DNA of 13,728 nt, from positions 1 through 13,728 of the forward strand of contig CAJKNC010000041.1 of assembly GCA_905201175.1 (NCBI GenBank), in the 5' to 3' direction. The notes beneath the pieces are model-generated. The model had not been told where the DNA came from, searched no databases, and saw only the letters and a list, made by a program, of their open reading frames with translations. Positions 1 through 6,508 of this stretch are shown one piece after another (positions within the stretch are counted from its first letter, which is position 1; every line of letters begins with the position of its first letter). The DNA is from an uncultured Succinatimonas sp. (GTDB taxonomy: Bacteria > Pseudomonadota > Gammaproteobacteria > Enterobacterales > Succinivibrionaceae). A program made the translations under genes and the position numbers.

Positions 1-144
1 ATTTGTGCTGTTAATTTATTTATTAATCAAAAAAATATTAAAAAAAATAGCTGCCTCATGATTATCCAAAAGAATATTTTGTTAGTATAAGGGGCTTAAC
101 TGGTAAATATAAAATCTCTTTAAAATCATATCATTTTATTACAT

Positions 145-867
145 TTAATCTTCAGTAGAAAACCATTGAGAATGCTCTTCCAGTACTTTTATATAAGTCC
201 CTGTAATTTCATATAAATGCTTGCTAAGGAAATCACAAGCATTTTCAATATTTTTATTCTTAATTTCATTAAATAAATTATCGTGATCGGACACAATGTG
301 TTCTACGCTCGATATTGTTTCGCCAATTGTTAAATATCTAATTCTGTCCATATTGGACTTGAGCTTCTGTAAAGTTTCCCAAGCTAACTTAGTATTGGAA
401 AATTGACAGATTGTAGAGTGAAAATCATCATCAAGAGTTAACAATTTTCCCTGCAGATTATTTTGCTTATTTGCTCTTAAAGCATGCTGCTTTTCTAAAT
501 TTCTAGCTAATTTATTGATTATTTTTTCGCAGCATTTTTCCCCAAGCTTAGCGCTGTTACGCAAACTGGATGTTTCAATTGCACAGCGCATAAAGCAAAT
601 TTCATTAAGATTCTTAACAGAAATCTTAGTAACAAAGCTGCCCTTCTGCGGAAAAACTTTAACTAAGCCGCAATTTATCAAGCCATTTATCGCGATTCTG
701 ACAGGCATTCTGGATACGCCGAAATGTTCGGCAATTTCATTTTCAGAGATCTTATCATCAGGCAGCAGATAGTTTTCAATAATCAATTGTCTTAAAAATT
801 CATAAATCTGTACGGATACTTGTCTTTCTTGATTAAGTTTATATGTAGGTAATTTTGCTCTAGTCAT
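145..867 (-). CDS. GntR-family transcriptional regulator, FCD (FadR-type) ligand domain
   Basis: Probable repressor of the divergent TRAP permease genes. Residues about 16-82 form the winged helix-turn-helix of the GntR family (ISENEIAEHFGVSRMPVRIAI, then a GLVKVFPQKGSFVT wing). Residues about 88-225 fit the all-helical FCD effector domain. The usual metal/ligand-binding set of that domain is visible: acidic residues at 146-148 followed by H150, H195 and H217. At 240 aa it is full length for the family. The start is supported by AAAGGA about ten bases upstream on the minus strand. FCD regulators commonly respond to sugar acids or other carboxylates, which agrees with a TRAP importer next door; the ligand itself cannot be read from the sequence. 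A nearby inverted repeat (901-909 / 972-980) suggests it controls both the permease genes and itself. No convincing terminator follows the gene, only a weak AT hairpin near 124-139. Confidence 0.9.
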   Translation of the reverse strand: MTRAKLPTYKLNQERQVSVQIYEFLRQLIIENYLLPDDKISENEIAEHFGVSRMPVRIAINGLINCGLVKVFPQKGSFVTKISVKNLNEICFMRCAIETSSLRNSAKLGEKCCEKIINKLARNLEKQHALRANKQNNLQGKLLTLDDDFHSTICQFSNTKLAWETLQKLKSNMDRIRYLTIGETISSVEHIVSDHDNLFNEIKNKNIENACDFLSKHLYEITGTYIKVLEEHSQWFSTED

Positions 868-900
868 TATTTATAATTCCTTTTTTTATTGCATAAACTC

Positions 901-980
901 GGATACAAGTTTAAAGAAAATAAAATAGAACATTCTAAAAAATAATATAAAATATGTGATCCGCATGCAACCTTGTATCC
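901..980. promoter_or_regulatory. Candidate GntR operator pair in the divergent promoter region
   Basis: GGATACAAG at 901-909 and CTTGTATCC at 972-980 are a perfect 9-bp inverted repeat with 62 bases between them. Each arm contains ATACAA/TTGTAT, resembling half of the TTGTATACAA-like operators known for FadR-type GntR proteins. One arm lies in front of the regulator gene and the other overlaps a possible -35 of the permease genes. A smaller palindrome, TAGAACATTCTA (926-937), lies between the arms. The sequence match is seen directly; that the adjacent GntR protein binds here, perhaps by looping, is inference. Confidence 0.5.
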
Positions 981-1591
981 AAGTTTTGGTTTATTTTATA
1001 TATAGCTTTTTTTGTTTCGGGAGTTTATATGCAATCCTTTTTTTCTATTTTGGCAAAATCTACCGCGCAGTAGGTGTTGCTATATTAACCATTATGGTTC
1101 TAATGGTATTTATTAATGCTTGCATGAGATATGCTTTTCATTCTGGCTTCATAGCAACTGAAGAAATATTAAGATACTTATTTATCTATATGACCTTTTT
1201 AGGAATCGCGGAAGTAGCTTATCAAAGAGGTCACATTGCCGTAACTATTCTTACAGATGCTCTTAAAGGCAGAGTCAGAACTACCGTTTATATCCTAGGC
1301 TATATTTTATCAATTTATGCCATCTATGTCTTATTAAAAGGCTCTTTTATGTATTTTGAGGAATCAGAAACAAGCGTCGGACAAGTTACAGGCCTGCCTT
1401 TTAGATTCATTATCGGCGTAGTTATTTTTGGCGCCTGCGGCGTTTTGCTGTTTTTAGCAAGGGATTTGTTTTTGGGCTTAAAGGCTTTATCAGCAAATAC
1501 TGAATTTCCCCCACGTCCTGTCGATGAAGATGTTGAAGCTGCAATAAAAAGCATGGAACAGCAAATGGAAAACCATAAGGAGAATAAATAA
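956..1591 (+). CDS. TRAP transporter small permease (DctQ-type), N-terminus uncertain
   Basis: Small membrane subunit of a tripartite ATP-independent periplasmic transporter; it pairs with the large permease to import a carboxylate using an ion gradient. The body has four membrane segments and the family pattern RAVGVAILTIMVLMVFINACMRYAF near the first helix, then EEILRYLFIYMTFLG. The gene overlaps the following large-permease gene by one base (TAATG). The start is doubtful. The open frame begins at GTG 956 (or ATG 965), with no ribosome site there, inside the candidate operator, and adding about 24 residues not expected in DctQ proteins. A good ribosome site, GGGAG at 1019-1023, instead precedes ATG 1029, which is in another frame and reads MQSFF. 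One extra T in the T7 run at 1038-1044 would join it to the DctQ frame and give a typical 187-aa protein. The family call is firm; the start is not. Confidence 0.85.
   Translation: MIRMQPCIQVLVYFIYSFFCFGSLYAILFFYFGKIYRAVGVAILTIMVLMVFINACMRYAFHSGFIATEEILRYLFIYMTFLGIAEVAYQRGHIAVTILTDALKGRVRTTVYILGYILSIYAIYVLLKGSFMYFEESETSVGQVTGLPFRFIIGVVIFGACGVLLFLARDLFLGLKALSANTEFPPRPVDEDVEAAIKSMEQQMENHKENK
973..1002 (+). promoter_or_regulatory. Possible promoter of the first TRAP permease genes
   Basis: TTGTAT (973-978, four of six matches to the -35 consensus), an 18-base spacer and TATATA (997-1002, four of six to the -10). The -35 is inside the right arm of the candidate operator, so a bound repressor would block it. 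A transcript from here would start near 1009, just ahead of a GGGAG ribosome site at 1019-1023. In this AT-rich DNA such matches also arise by chance. Confidence 0.35.
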
Positions 1592-2871
1592 TGGAAATTT
1601 TTATTTTTATAGGCTCGTTATTTGCGCTCCTCATTACAGGCATACCTGTCGCCATAGTACTTATGCTGTGCTCACTGATTTTGCTTTGGTACATTGATAT
1701 GTTTGATCCTTTGCTGTTGTCGCAGCAAATGCTGACTGGTGCAGATTCATTTATCTTAACAGCAGTACCTTTTTTCATGCTGGCAGGAGAAATCATGAAA
1801 GAAGGAGGTATATCCAGCCGTTTAATTGCTTTTGGTCAGGTATTAGTAGGACGCTTTAATGGAGGCATGGGTTATGTTGCTATCTTAGCTTCTATGCTTT
1901 TTGCCGGATTATCCGGAGCAGCTATTGCTGACGTTGCCGCATTAGGCGCAGTTTTAATTCCTATGATGGTAAAATGCGGCTACAACAAGCCCAGATCTAC
2001 AGGATTAATATGTGCCTCCGCTCTCACAGCACCTATCATTCCGCCTTCCATTCCATTGATTATCCTTGGCGTAACCGTCAATTTATCTATAGGAAAGCTG
2101 TTTGTCATGGGCGTAGTACCTGGCATATTACTCGGATTAATTTTAATGATAACCTGGTACTTTGTTGTTAAAAAGGACAGATATCAAGATCGTATTGTCA
2201 TTACAGGCAAAGAAGCCGTAAAGATCTTTTTCAGTGCTATACCAGCCTTATTATTGCCAATTATTATCATTGTCGGCATTCGCTTTGGCTTATTTACTCC
2301 AACAGAAGGCGGAGCTGTAGCCTGCGTATACGCTTTCTTAGTATCTACACTTATAAATCGTCAGCTTAAATTAAGTGCTATTCCGCAGCTATGCTATGAC
2401 GCGATGAAGAGCACTGCCATAGTTATGTTTATCGTAGGCGGCGCATCAGCTGTCGGCTGGATGATAACAATGGCAGATGTCCCGGCACAGCTTGTAGAAA
2501 TAATGCACGGACTGGTTGAGCATCCCATAATACTTCTAATTGTATTAAATATACTTTTATTAGCTCTGGGTATGGTAATGGATATCACGCCAATTACCTT
2601 GATATTTACCCCTGTACTCTTCCCTCTTGTAGAAGCAGCTGGTATTGATGTTTACTACTTTGCAGTAATTATGATTATCAACTTATGTCTTGGTCTTTTA
2701 ACTCCTCCTGTAGGAACTGTCCTCTATATTGGATGTTCCGTAAGCAATTTAAAGATGGGACAAGTGGTAAGAGGAATAGGACCGTTCTTAATTGCAGAAT
2801 TTTTATTCTTAATCGCCTGCCTGCTTTTCCCAAGCATAATCATGGCTCCGGCAACTTGGTTTGGATATTAA
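1591..2871 (+). CDS. TRAP transporter large permease (DctM-type)
   Basis: Main transport channel of a TRAP importer, 426 aa, the usual length for DctM. It is hydrophobic throughout, with about a dozen membrane segments. Family signatures are visible: an N-terminal LLITGIPVAIVLML, LFAGLSGAAIADVAALGAVL, TAPIIPPSIPLIILG and a C-terminal LLTPPVGTVLYIG. The ATG overlaps the stop of the small-permease gene by one base and is preceded by AAGGAG at 1577-1582, so the two are translated together. It resembles the sugar-acid branch of TRAP permeases (YiaN-like), as far as memory allows. No periplasmic binding-protein gene follows or precedes it in the window, which is unusual because P, Q and M genes are normally adjacent. 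The missing subunit may be encoded elsewhere or lost. Confidence 0.93.
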   Translation: MEIFIFIGSLFALLITGIPVAIVLMLCSLILLWYIDMFDPLLLSQQMLTGADSFILTAVPFFMLAGEIMKEGGISSRLIAFGQVLVGRFNGGMGYVAILASMLFAGLSGAAIADVAALGAVLIPMMVKCGYNKPRSTGLICASALTAPIIPPSIPLIILGVTVNLSIGKLFVMGVVPGILLGLILMITWYFVVKKDRYQDRIVITGKEAVKIFFSAIPALLLPIIIIVGIRFGLFTPTEGGAVACVYAFLVSTLINRQLKLSAIPQLCYDAMKSTAIVMFIVGGASAVGWMITMADVPAQLVEIMHGLVEHPIILLIVLNILLLALGMVMDITPITLIFTPVLFPLVEAAGIDVYYFAVIMIINLCLGLLTPPVGTVLYIGCSVSNLKMGQVVRGIGPFLIAEFLFLIACLLFPSIIMAPATWFGY

Positions 2872-2910
2872 AAATCTCTTGAATCAGGAAAGCATGAATA
2901 AAGGAGGTTA

Positions 2911-2932
2911 AAAGCTAAAAAATTTTAGCTTT
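2911..2932 (+). repeat. AT-rich hairpin after the large-permease gene
   Basis: AAAGCTAAAA (2911-2920) and TTTTAGCTTT (2923-2932) form a perfect 10-bp inverted repeat with two bases between. It is low in GC, so weak as a terminator. It begins right after the orphan AAGGAGGT sequence. It may protect the 3' end of the permease message or be a remnant of a rearrangement. Confidence 0.45.
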
Positions 2933-3000
2933 ATTTAAAGCTTAATTTTCTGAAAATTTGGCTATTTTATATAAATAAGACTAACTTAAATAATGCATAT

Positions 3001-3029
3001 AAGCCCCAGTGATAATACTGGGGCTTTTT
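3001..3029 (+). terminator. Rho-independent terminator of the first TRAP operon
   Basis: AGCCCCAG (3002-3009) pairs with CTGGGGCT (3018-3025) around an eight-base loop, extended by A3001-T3026 and an in-loop T-A pair, and is followed by a T run to 3029. The GC-rich stem in AT-rich surroundings and the T run make this the clearest terminator in the window. It lies 130 bases after the large-permease stop. Confidence 0.9.
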
Positions 3030-3325
3030 GCCAAGCCTGCTCCCTTTTTAGCCGCCGCAGCTTATAATCGATCTTATCGAGCAATAAAGAGCGAAGCCAT
3101 ACTTGCCCCTTGAAAAGAAATTTCTTCATAGTTGTTTTTGCTTGATTAGATCAAATTATGCCTTATTTTAGTGCATAACTTTTTTAAATCTCCCCCTTGT
3201 CATTCATTGGATAGTTTTAAAAGACTTTTTATTTTATACTCTATTAACATATTGTTTTAAATAAAATTTAATTAGATTTTTTTATATTATCAGCAATATT
3301 CGCCCCCCTTTGCAGAGGAGTTTTT

Positions 3326-3349
3326 ATGAATGCTCTATTTTCTTACTGA
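3326..3349 (+). CDS. Possible leader peptide ORF upstream of asnB
   Basis: ATG at 3326 starts seven codons (MNALFSY) ending in TGA. AGAGGAG (3314-3320) lies five bases upstream and is a better ribosome site than the one of asnB. The ORF ends 87 bases before the asnB start. A weak GCAC/GTGC stem follows. Only one Asn codon is present, so classical asparagine attenuation is not supported. It may simply be a chance match. Confidence 0.25.
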   Translation: MNALFSY

Positions 3350-3436
3350 CAAGCACTAAAAATGTGCATAAATTGCCTCTTCTTTAATAAAACATCTAAA
3401 ATTAGGCCACCAACAGTAATTTATAAGGATTTTTAT

Positions 3437-5131
3437 ATGTGTTCCATTTTCGGTATTTTTGACATTCAAGAGCACCCTGAAGCTCTACGTCAAACAGCTC
3501 TGGAAATGTCCCGTAAGCAGCTGCATCGCGGCCCTGACTGGGAAGGTATTTACCAGGGCGAACATGCTATTATCGTTCATGAGCGTTTATCTATCGTTGA
3601 TCCGCAAAATGGAGCTCAGCCTTTATACAATGAAAATAAGACCCATATCTTAGCGGTTAACGGCGAAATCTATAACCACAAGCAGCTCAAACAGGAATTA
3701 AGCGTAGATTATAAGTTTAAGACCGGCTCTGACTGTGAGGTGATCCTGCCTTTATATGAAGAGTTTAAGCGTACTGGCAAAAACTTTGTAGACAGACTTG
3801 TAGGCGACTTTGCCTTTGTAATCTACGATGTTGAAGACAATACTATCTTCGCCGCTCGCGATCATATGGGTATTGTACCTATGTATGTAGGCACAGATAA
3901 TGCTGGGCGCTTTTATGTTGCCTCAGAGATGAAAGCTCTGACTCCTATTTGCGATTCTGTACGCGAATTTGCACCGCGTTCTTATATCTACTCAAAAGAA
4001 GGGTATGATTTCAAGCAATATTATCACCGCGACTGGTTTAGCTATGATAATGTAAAAAATTGCAAAACTGACATTAAGCAGCTTAAGGATGCCTTAATGG
4101 ACAGCGTCAAGCGCCAGCTGATGTGTGACGTCCCTTATGGCGTCTTGCTTTCCGGCGGTCTTGATTCTTCCATAATTTCTGCAATTGCCAGTCACTATGC
4201 AGAAAAGCGTATTGAAGATGACGGCAAATCTCAGGCATGGTTCCCGCGCCTGCACTCTTTTGCTATTGGTCTTGAAGGTGCTCCGGATCTCAAGAAAGCT
4301 CGCGTTGTAGCTGATTATCTGGGAACAGTGCATCATGAGATCCATTACACAATCCAAGAAGGCATTGATGCTCTGCGCGACGTCATCTATCACATTGAGA
4401 CTTATGATGTAACTACCATTCGTGCCTCGACTCCGATGTACTTAATGGCTCGCTATATCAAAGCTATGGGCATCAAGATGGTTCTTTCTGGTGAAGGCTC
4501 TGACGAGATTTTTGGCGGCTATCTGTATTTCCATAAGGCTCCGAATGCCAAAGAAATGCACGAAGAGCTTGTCAGAAAACTCGATCAATTACACCTCTAC
4601 GATTGCCTGAGAGCAAATAAATCTTTAATGGCATGGGGTGTTGAAGGACGAGTTCCTTTCTTAGATAAGAAGTTCCTGGACGTAGCTATGCGCATCAACC
4701 CTGAATCTAAGATGTGCCCGGGCAAATGCATTGAGAAAAAAGTCTTAAGAGAGGCTTTCAGCGGCATGCTCCCTGACGAGATCTTATGGCGTCAAAAAGA
4801 GCAATTCTCCGACGGTGTAGGTTATTCCTGGATCGATGCTTTACGCGATTATGCCGAGGATATGGTATCTGATCGCAAATTTGCCGAAGCAGCTATCCGC
4901 TTCCCGGTCAATACGCCTCTAACTAAAGAAGCTTATTTATACCGTGAAATTTTCGAAGATCTCTTCAAGCTTCCATCAGCCGTACAAACAGTGCCTTATG
5001 GCAAATCTGTAGCTTGTTCAACACCTACAGCTATTGCCTGGGACGCTAAGTTTGCTACAATGGCAGATCCATCAGGGCGCGCTGTTACCGACGTTCATGA
5101 CGATGCTTATGAATTAGGTCACAAGCTCTGA
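3437..5131 (+). CDS. asnB: Asparagine synthetase B, glutamine-hydrolysing
   Basis: Makes asparagine from aspartate, ATP and glutamine in the cytoplasm. The start is ATG 3437, 25 codons inside the longest open frame: AAGGA (3425-3429) lies seven bases upstream, and starting here gives MCSIFGIF, which leaves the obligatory N-terminal nucleophile Cys after Met removal. Residues 2 to about 190 are the class II glutaminase domain, with RHRGPDW-like QLHRGPDW and AVNGEIYNH. The C-terminal synthetase domain has the ATP-binding SGGLDSS at 239-245 and later LSGEGSDEIFGGYLYFHKAP. At 564 aa it matches the enteric AsnB (554 aa) and resembles it along its whole length. It stands alone on the plus strand, with the upstream terminator separating it from the TRAP genes and another terminator 30 bases after it. 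The codon style looks more GC-rich and more uniform than that of the first TRAP genes. Confidence 0.97.
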   Translation: MCSIFGIFDIQEHPEALRQTALEMSRKQLHRGPDWEGIYQGEHAIIVHERLSIVDPQNGAQPLYNENKTHILAVNGEIYNHKQLKQELSVDYKFKTGSDCEVILPLYEEFKRTGKNFVDRLVGDFAFVIYDVEDNTIFAARDHMGIVPMYVGTDNAGRFYVASEMKALTPICDSVREFAPRSYIYSKEGYDFKQYYHRDWFSYDNVKNCKTDIKQLKDALMDSVKRQLMCDVPYGVLLSGGLDSSIISAIASHYAEKRIEDDGKSQAWFPRLHSFAIGLEGAPDLKKARVVADYLGTVHHEIHYTIQEGIDALRDVIYHIETYDVTTIRASTPMYLMARYIKAMGIKMVLSGEGSDEIFGGYLYFHKAPNAKEMHEELVRKLDQLHLYDCLRANKSLMAWGVEGRVPFLDKKFLDVAMRINPESKMCPGKCIEKKVLREAFSGMLPDEILWRQKEQFSDGVGYSWIDALRDYAEDMVSDRKFAEAAIRFPVNTPLTKEAYLYREIFEDLFKLPSAVQTVPYGKSVACSTPTAIAWDAKFATMADPSGRAVTDVHDDAYELGHKL

Positions 5132-5144
5132 TTTGAGCTTACAC

Positions 5145-5150
5145 TATAAT
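5145..5150 (+). promoter_or_regulatory. TATAAT -10 element just after asnB
   Basis: A perfect TATAAT lies 14 bases past the asnB stop. No good -35 is seen at the right distance (CAAGCT at 5122-5127). If active, transcription would begin near 5157, so the terminator hairpin at 5159-5182 would form the very 5' end of the message for the gene at 5200. Confidence 0.3.
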
Positions 5151-5158
5151 TATTTGTG

Positions 5159-5185
5159 AAAAGCCACTCCAAAGTGGCTTTTTTT
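5159..5185 (+). terminator. Rho-independent terminator after asnB
   Basis: AAGCCACT (5161-5168) pairs with AGTGGCTT (5173-5180) around the loop CCAA. Two further A-T pairs extend the stem (5159-5160 with 5181-5182), and the T run continues to 5185. The ribosome site of the next gene starts at 5190, so the hairpin should limit but need not abolish read-through into that gene. Confidence 0.85.
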
Positions 5186-5199
5186 ATATAGGAAGATCT

Positions 5200-6207
5200 A
5201 TGCTGACACCTCATGGGCTGTGCCGAGTTCCTTATTATCCTGAACTAAACTGCATTAATTCATCTTTAGCTGATCAAAGCGCTTTAATCCTGTCGATTCT
5301 GCTCTATTGGCATTCAAAAGTTCCGCATCAGCGCTTCAATGCCCGTGCTCATGTAAGGCAGCTTGCACGTAATTTAAGACTAGATGAGTCACTAATTTAT
5401 GAGGCTTTAAAGAAACTCGTTGATTTAAAGATCCTAGATTACACTGCTCATTCATTTAAAACCCAAAGCTCAAATCCGCAAAAACAGGAAAAAACTGACG
5501 AGTTTTATGATCTAAATTTTCATAATCTCCACGAAGTTTTAAAATCTCACGGGCTCAATATTCCCATTAAGGTATTGTCGCTGGCTGCAGATGACAGCTT
5601 TGACCACATGGCCTATATTAGTCCTGAAAGACTGCCTGCGCTGCAAGGTCTTTACGGCATGATCAAAGGAGAGGAATACGATAAAGCCGCTCTCAGCATA
5701 GCTTATATTCTCTGCGGCATCTGCAGGGATCCAGCTTATGAAGAGTTTTCCTATAAAGCCTTAGCTCCAGGATGGCGAATGCTGGTGCAGGCTGATGCCG
5801 ATCCTAAATTAGTTGCTCAGCGCTGGATGCGTCAGGGGGAGAGATCTATTGACGTTGATTTAGGTGATGGAGCTTTCTTTCTGCCTGACGGCAATTATTT
5901 CGGCACGGAAAAGCATTATATCTGGCACACTAAAAAGCTCGATGAGCCTAAAATACTAGCAGCAAGTCTTTACTTAGCAGCCACAGCCTGCAGTGATGAA
6001 GTAAGCTTTTTCTCAGATCTGCAGCTTACGCAGCTGCAAGAGAGCTTTTATCTTTTGCACCGCTTTACAAGCCTATTAGGTAAAATAGCTGAGGCCTATT
6101 ATAAAAATCTCGATCTTTTAGGTACAGATAAAATTCAGACCCAGGAATTTTATCAAAAGCTGATAGCTGAAGTTAAAGAAGCTCCTACCTGCTTGTTTTA
6201 CTCCTAA
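5200..6207 (+). CDS. Unrecognised protein with a winged-helix-like N-terminus
   Basis: 335 aa that I cannot assign to a named family. The coding frame looks real: it is long, has AGGAAG (5190-5195) four bases before ATG 5200, and balanced soluble composition. Residues about 25-90 read like a winged helix-turn-helix: a first helix (SALILSILLYWHSK), NARAHVRQLARNLRLDESLIYEALKKLVDLKILDY, then a variable, charged and Gln-rich linker near 90-105. This pattern is reminiscent of DNA-binding domains of replication or plasmid/phage initiator proteins, but that is only a resemblance. The C-terminal two thirds are helical-looking with several Trp and Cys residues (for example LAPGWRMLVQ, YIWHTKKLDE) and show no catalytic motif I know. 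No signal peptide or membrane segment is seen. It follows asnB in the same direction with a terminator between, so it may be expressed weakly by read-through or from its own promoter. Confidence 0.75.
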   Translation: MLTPHGLCRVPYYPELNCINSSLADQSALILSILLYWHSKVPHQRFNARAHVRQLARNLRLDESLIYEALKKLVDLKILDYTAHSFKTQSSNPQKQEKTDEFYDLNFHNLHEVLKSHGLNIPIKVLSLAADDSFDHMAYISPERLPALQGLYGMIKGEEYDKAALSIAYILCGICRDPAYEEFSYKALAPGWRMLVQADADPKLVAQRWMRQGERSIDVDLGDGAFFLPDGNYFGTEKHYIWHTKKLDEPKILAASLYLAATACSDEVSFFSDLQLTQLQESFYLLHRFTSLLGKIAEAYYKNLDLLGTDKIQTQEFYQKLIAEVKEAPTCLFYS

Positions 6208-6508
6208 TCTCTTATTTAAAAGGCTTGAGATACGGCATGCTTATAGCAGTCAGGCATCAGGCCTTTATAAAAAATAAGATTAAACTTGAGTCCTAAAAGA
6301 GACCTTTCAAAATATATTTTTAGCTCACAGAGAGCTTCAAGATTACTTAACCTGAGCAAATATATAAAGCTGTTTTTATTTCAAGACTTGTTAGAAGCTA
6401 CAATAAAAGCTGCATAAAAACATTATATTTCCGTCAAACAAGATTATTCTTAAAATATTTTATTATATGCAGCCTTGAACATAGGCTTTGCTGCCTGCAA
6501 ACAGCAAT
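6208..6508. other. Convergent intergenic gap
   Basis: 301 bases between two genes that point at each other. No convincing terminator is present for either direction. Two inverted repeats are visible: GCTGCATA (6409-6416) with TATGCAGC (6466-6473), separated by 49 AT-rich bases, and TTGCTG (6487-6492) with CAGCAA (6501-6506), which lies just after the oxidoreductase stop but lacks a T run. No coding frame is supported. Confidence 0.5.

Larger units (their letters stand above)
2872..3436. other. Long intergenic region before asnB
   Basis: 565 bases without a convincing gene. In order it holds: a six-codon frame at 2894-2911 containing a perfect AAGGAGGT that no start codon follows; a 10-bp AT-rich hairpin at 2911-2932; a strong terminator at 3001-3029; a palindrome TTGAT-TAG-ATCAA at 3142-3154; AT-rich DNA that should contain the asnB promoter (TATACT at 3235-3240 and TATTAT at 3285-3290 are -10-like but have no good -35); and a seven-codon ORF at 3326-3349 with a good ribosome site. 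The stretch 3030-3140 shows nothing I recognise. Confidence 0.6.

Noticed and set aside
3142..3154. TTGAT-TAG-ATCAA, resembling an FNR binding site
   Set aside because: The FNR consensus needs four bases between the halves; this has three. It is also far from any clear promoter.
3362..3436. N-terminal extension of AsnB from the upstream ATG
   Set aside because: It would bury the catalytic Cys that must be the first residue after Met. The ribosome site and homology both support ATG 3437.
6409..6473. GCTGCATA / TATGCAGC inverted repeat in the convergent gap as a terminator
   Set aside because: The 49-base loop is too long for an intrinsic terminator, and no T run follows the stem.
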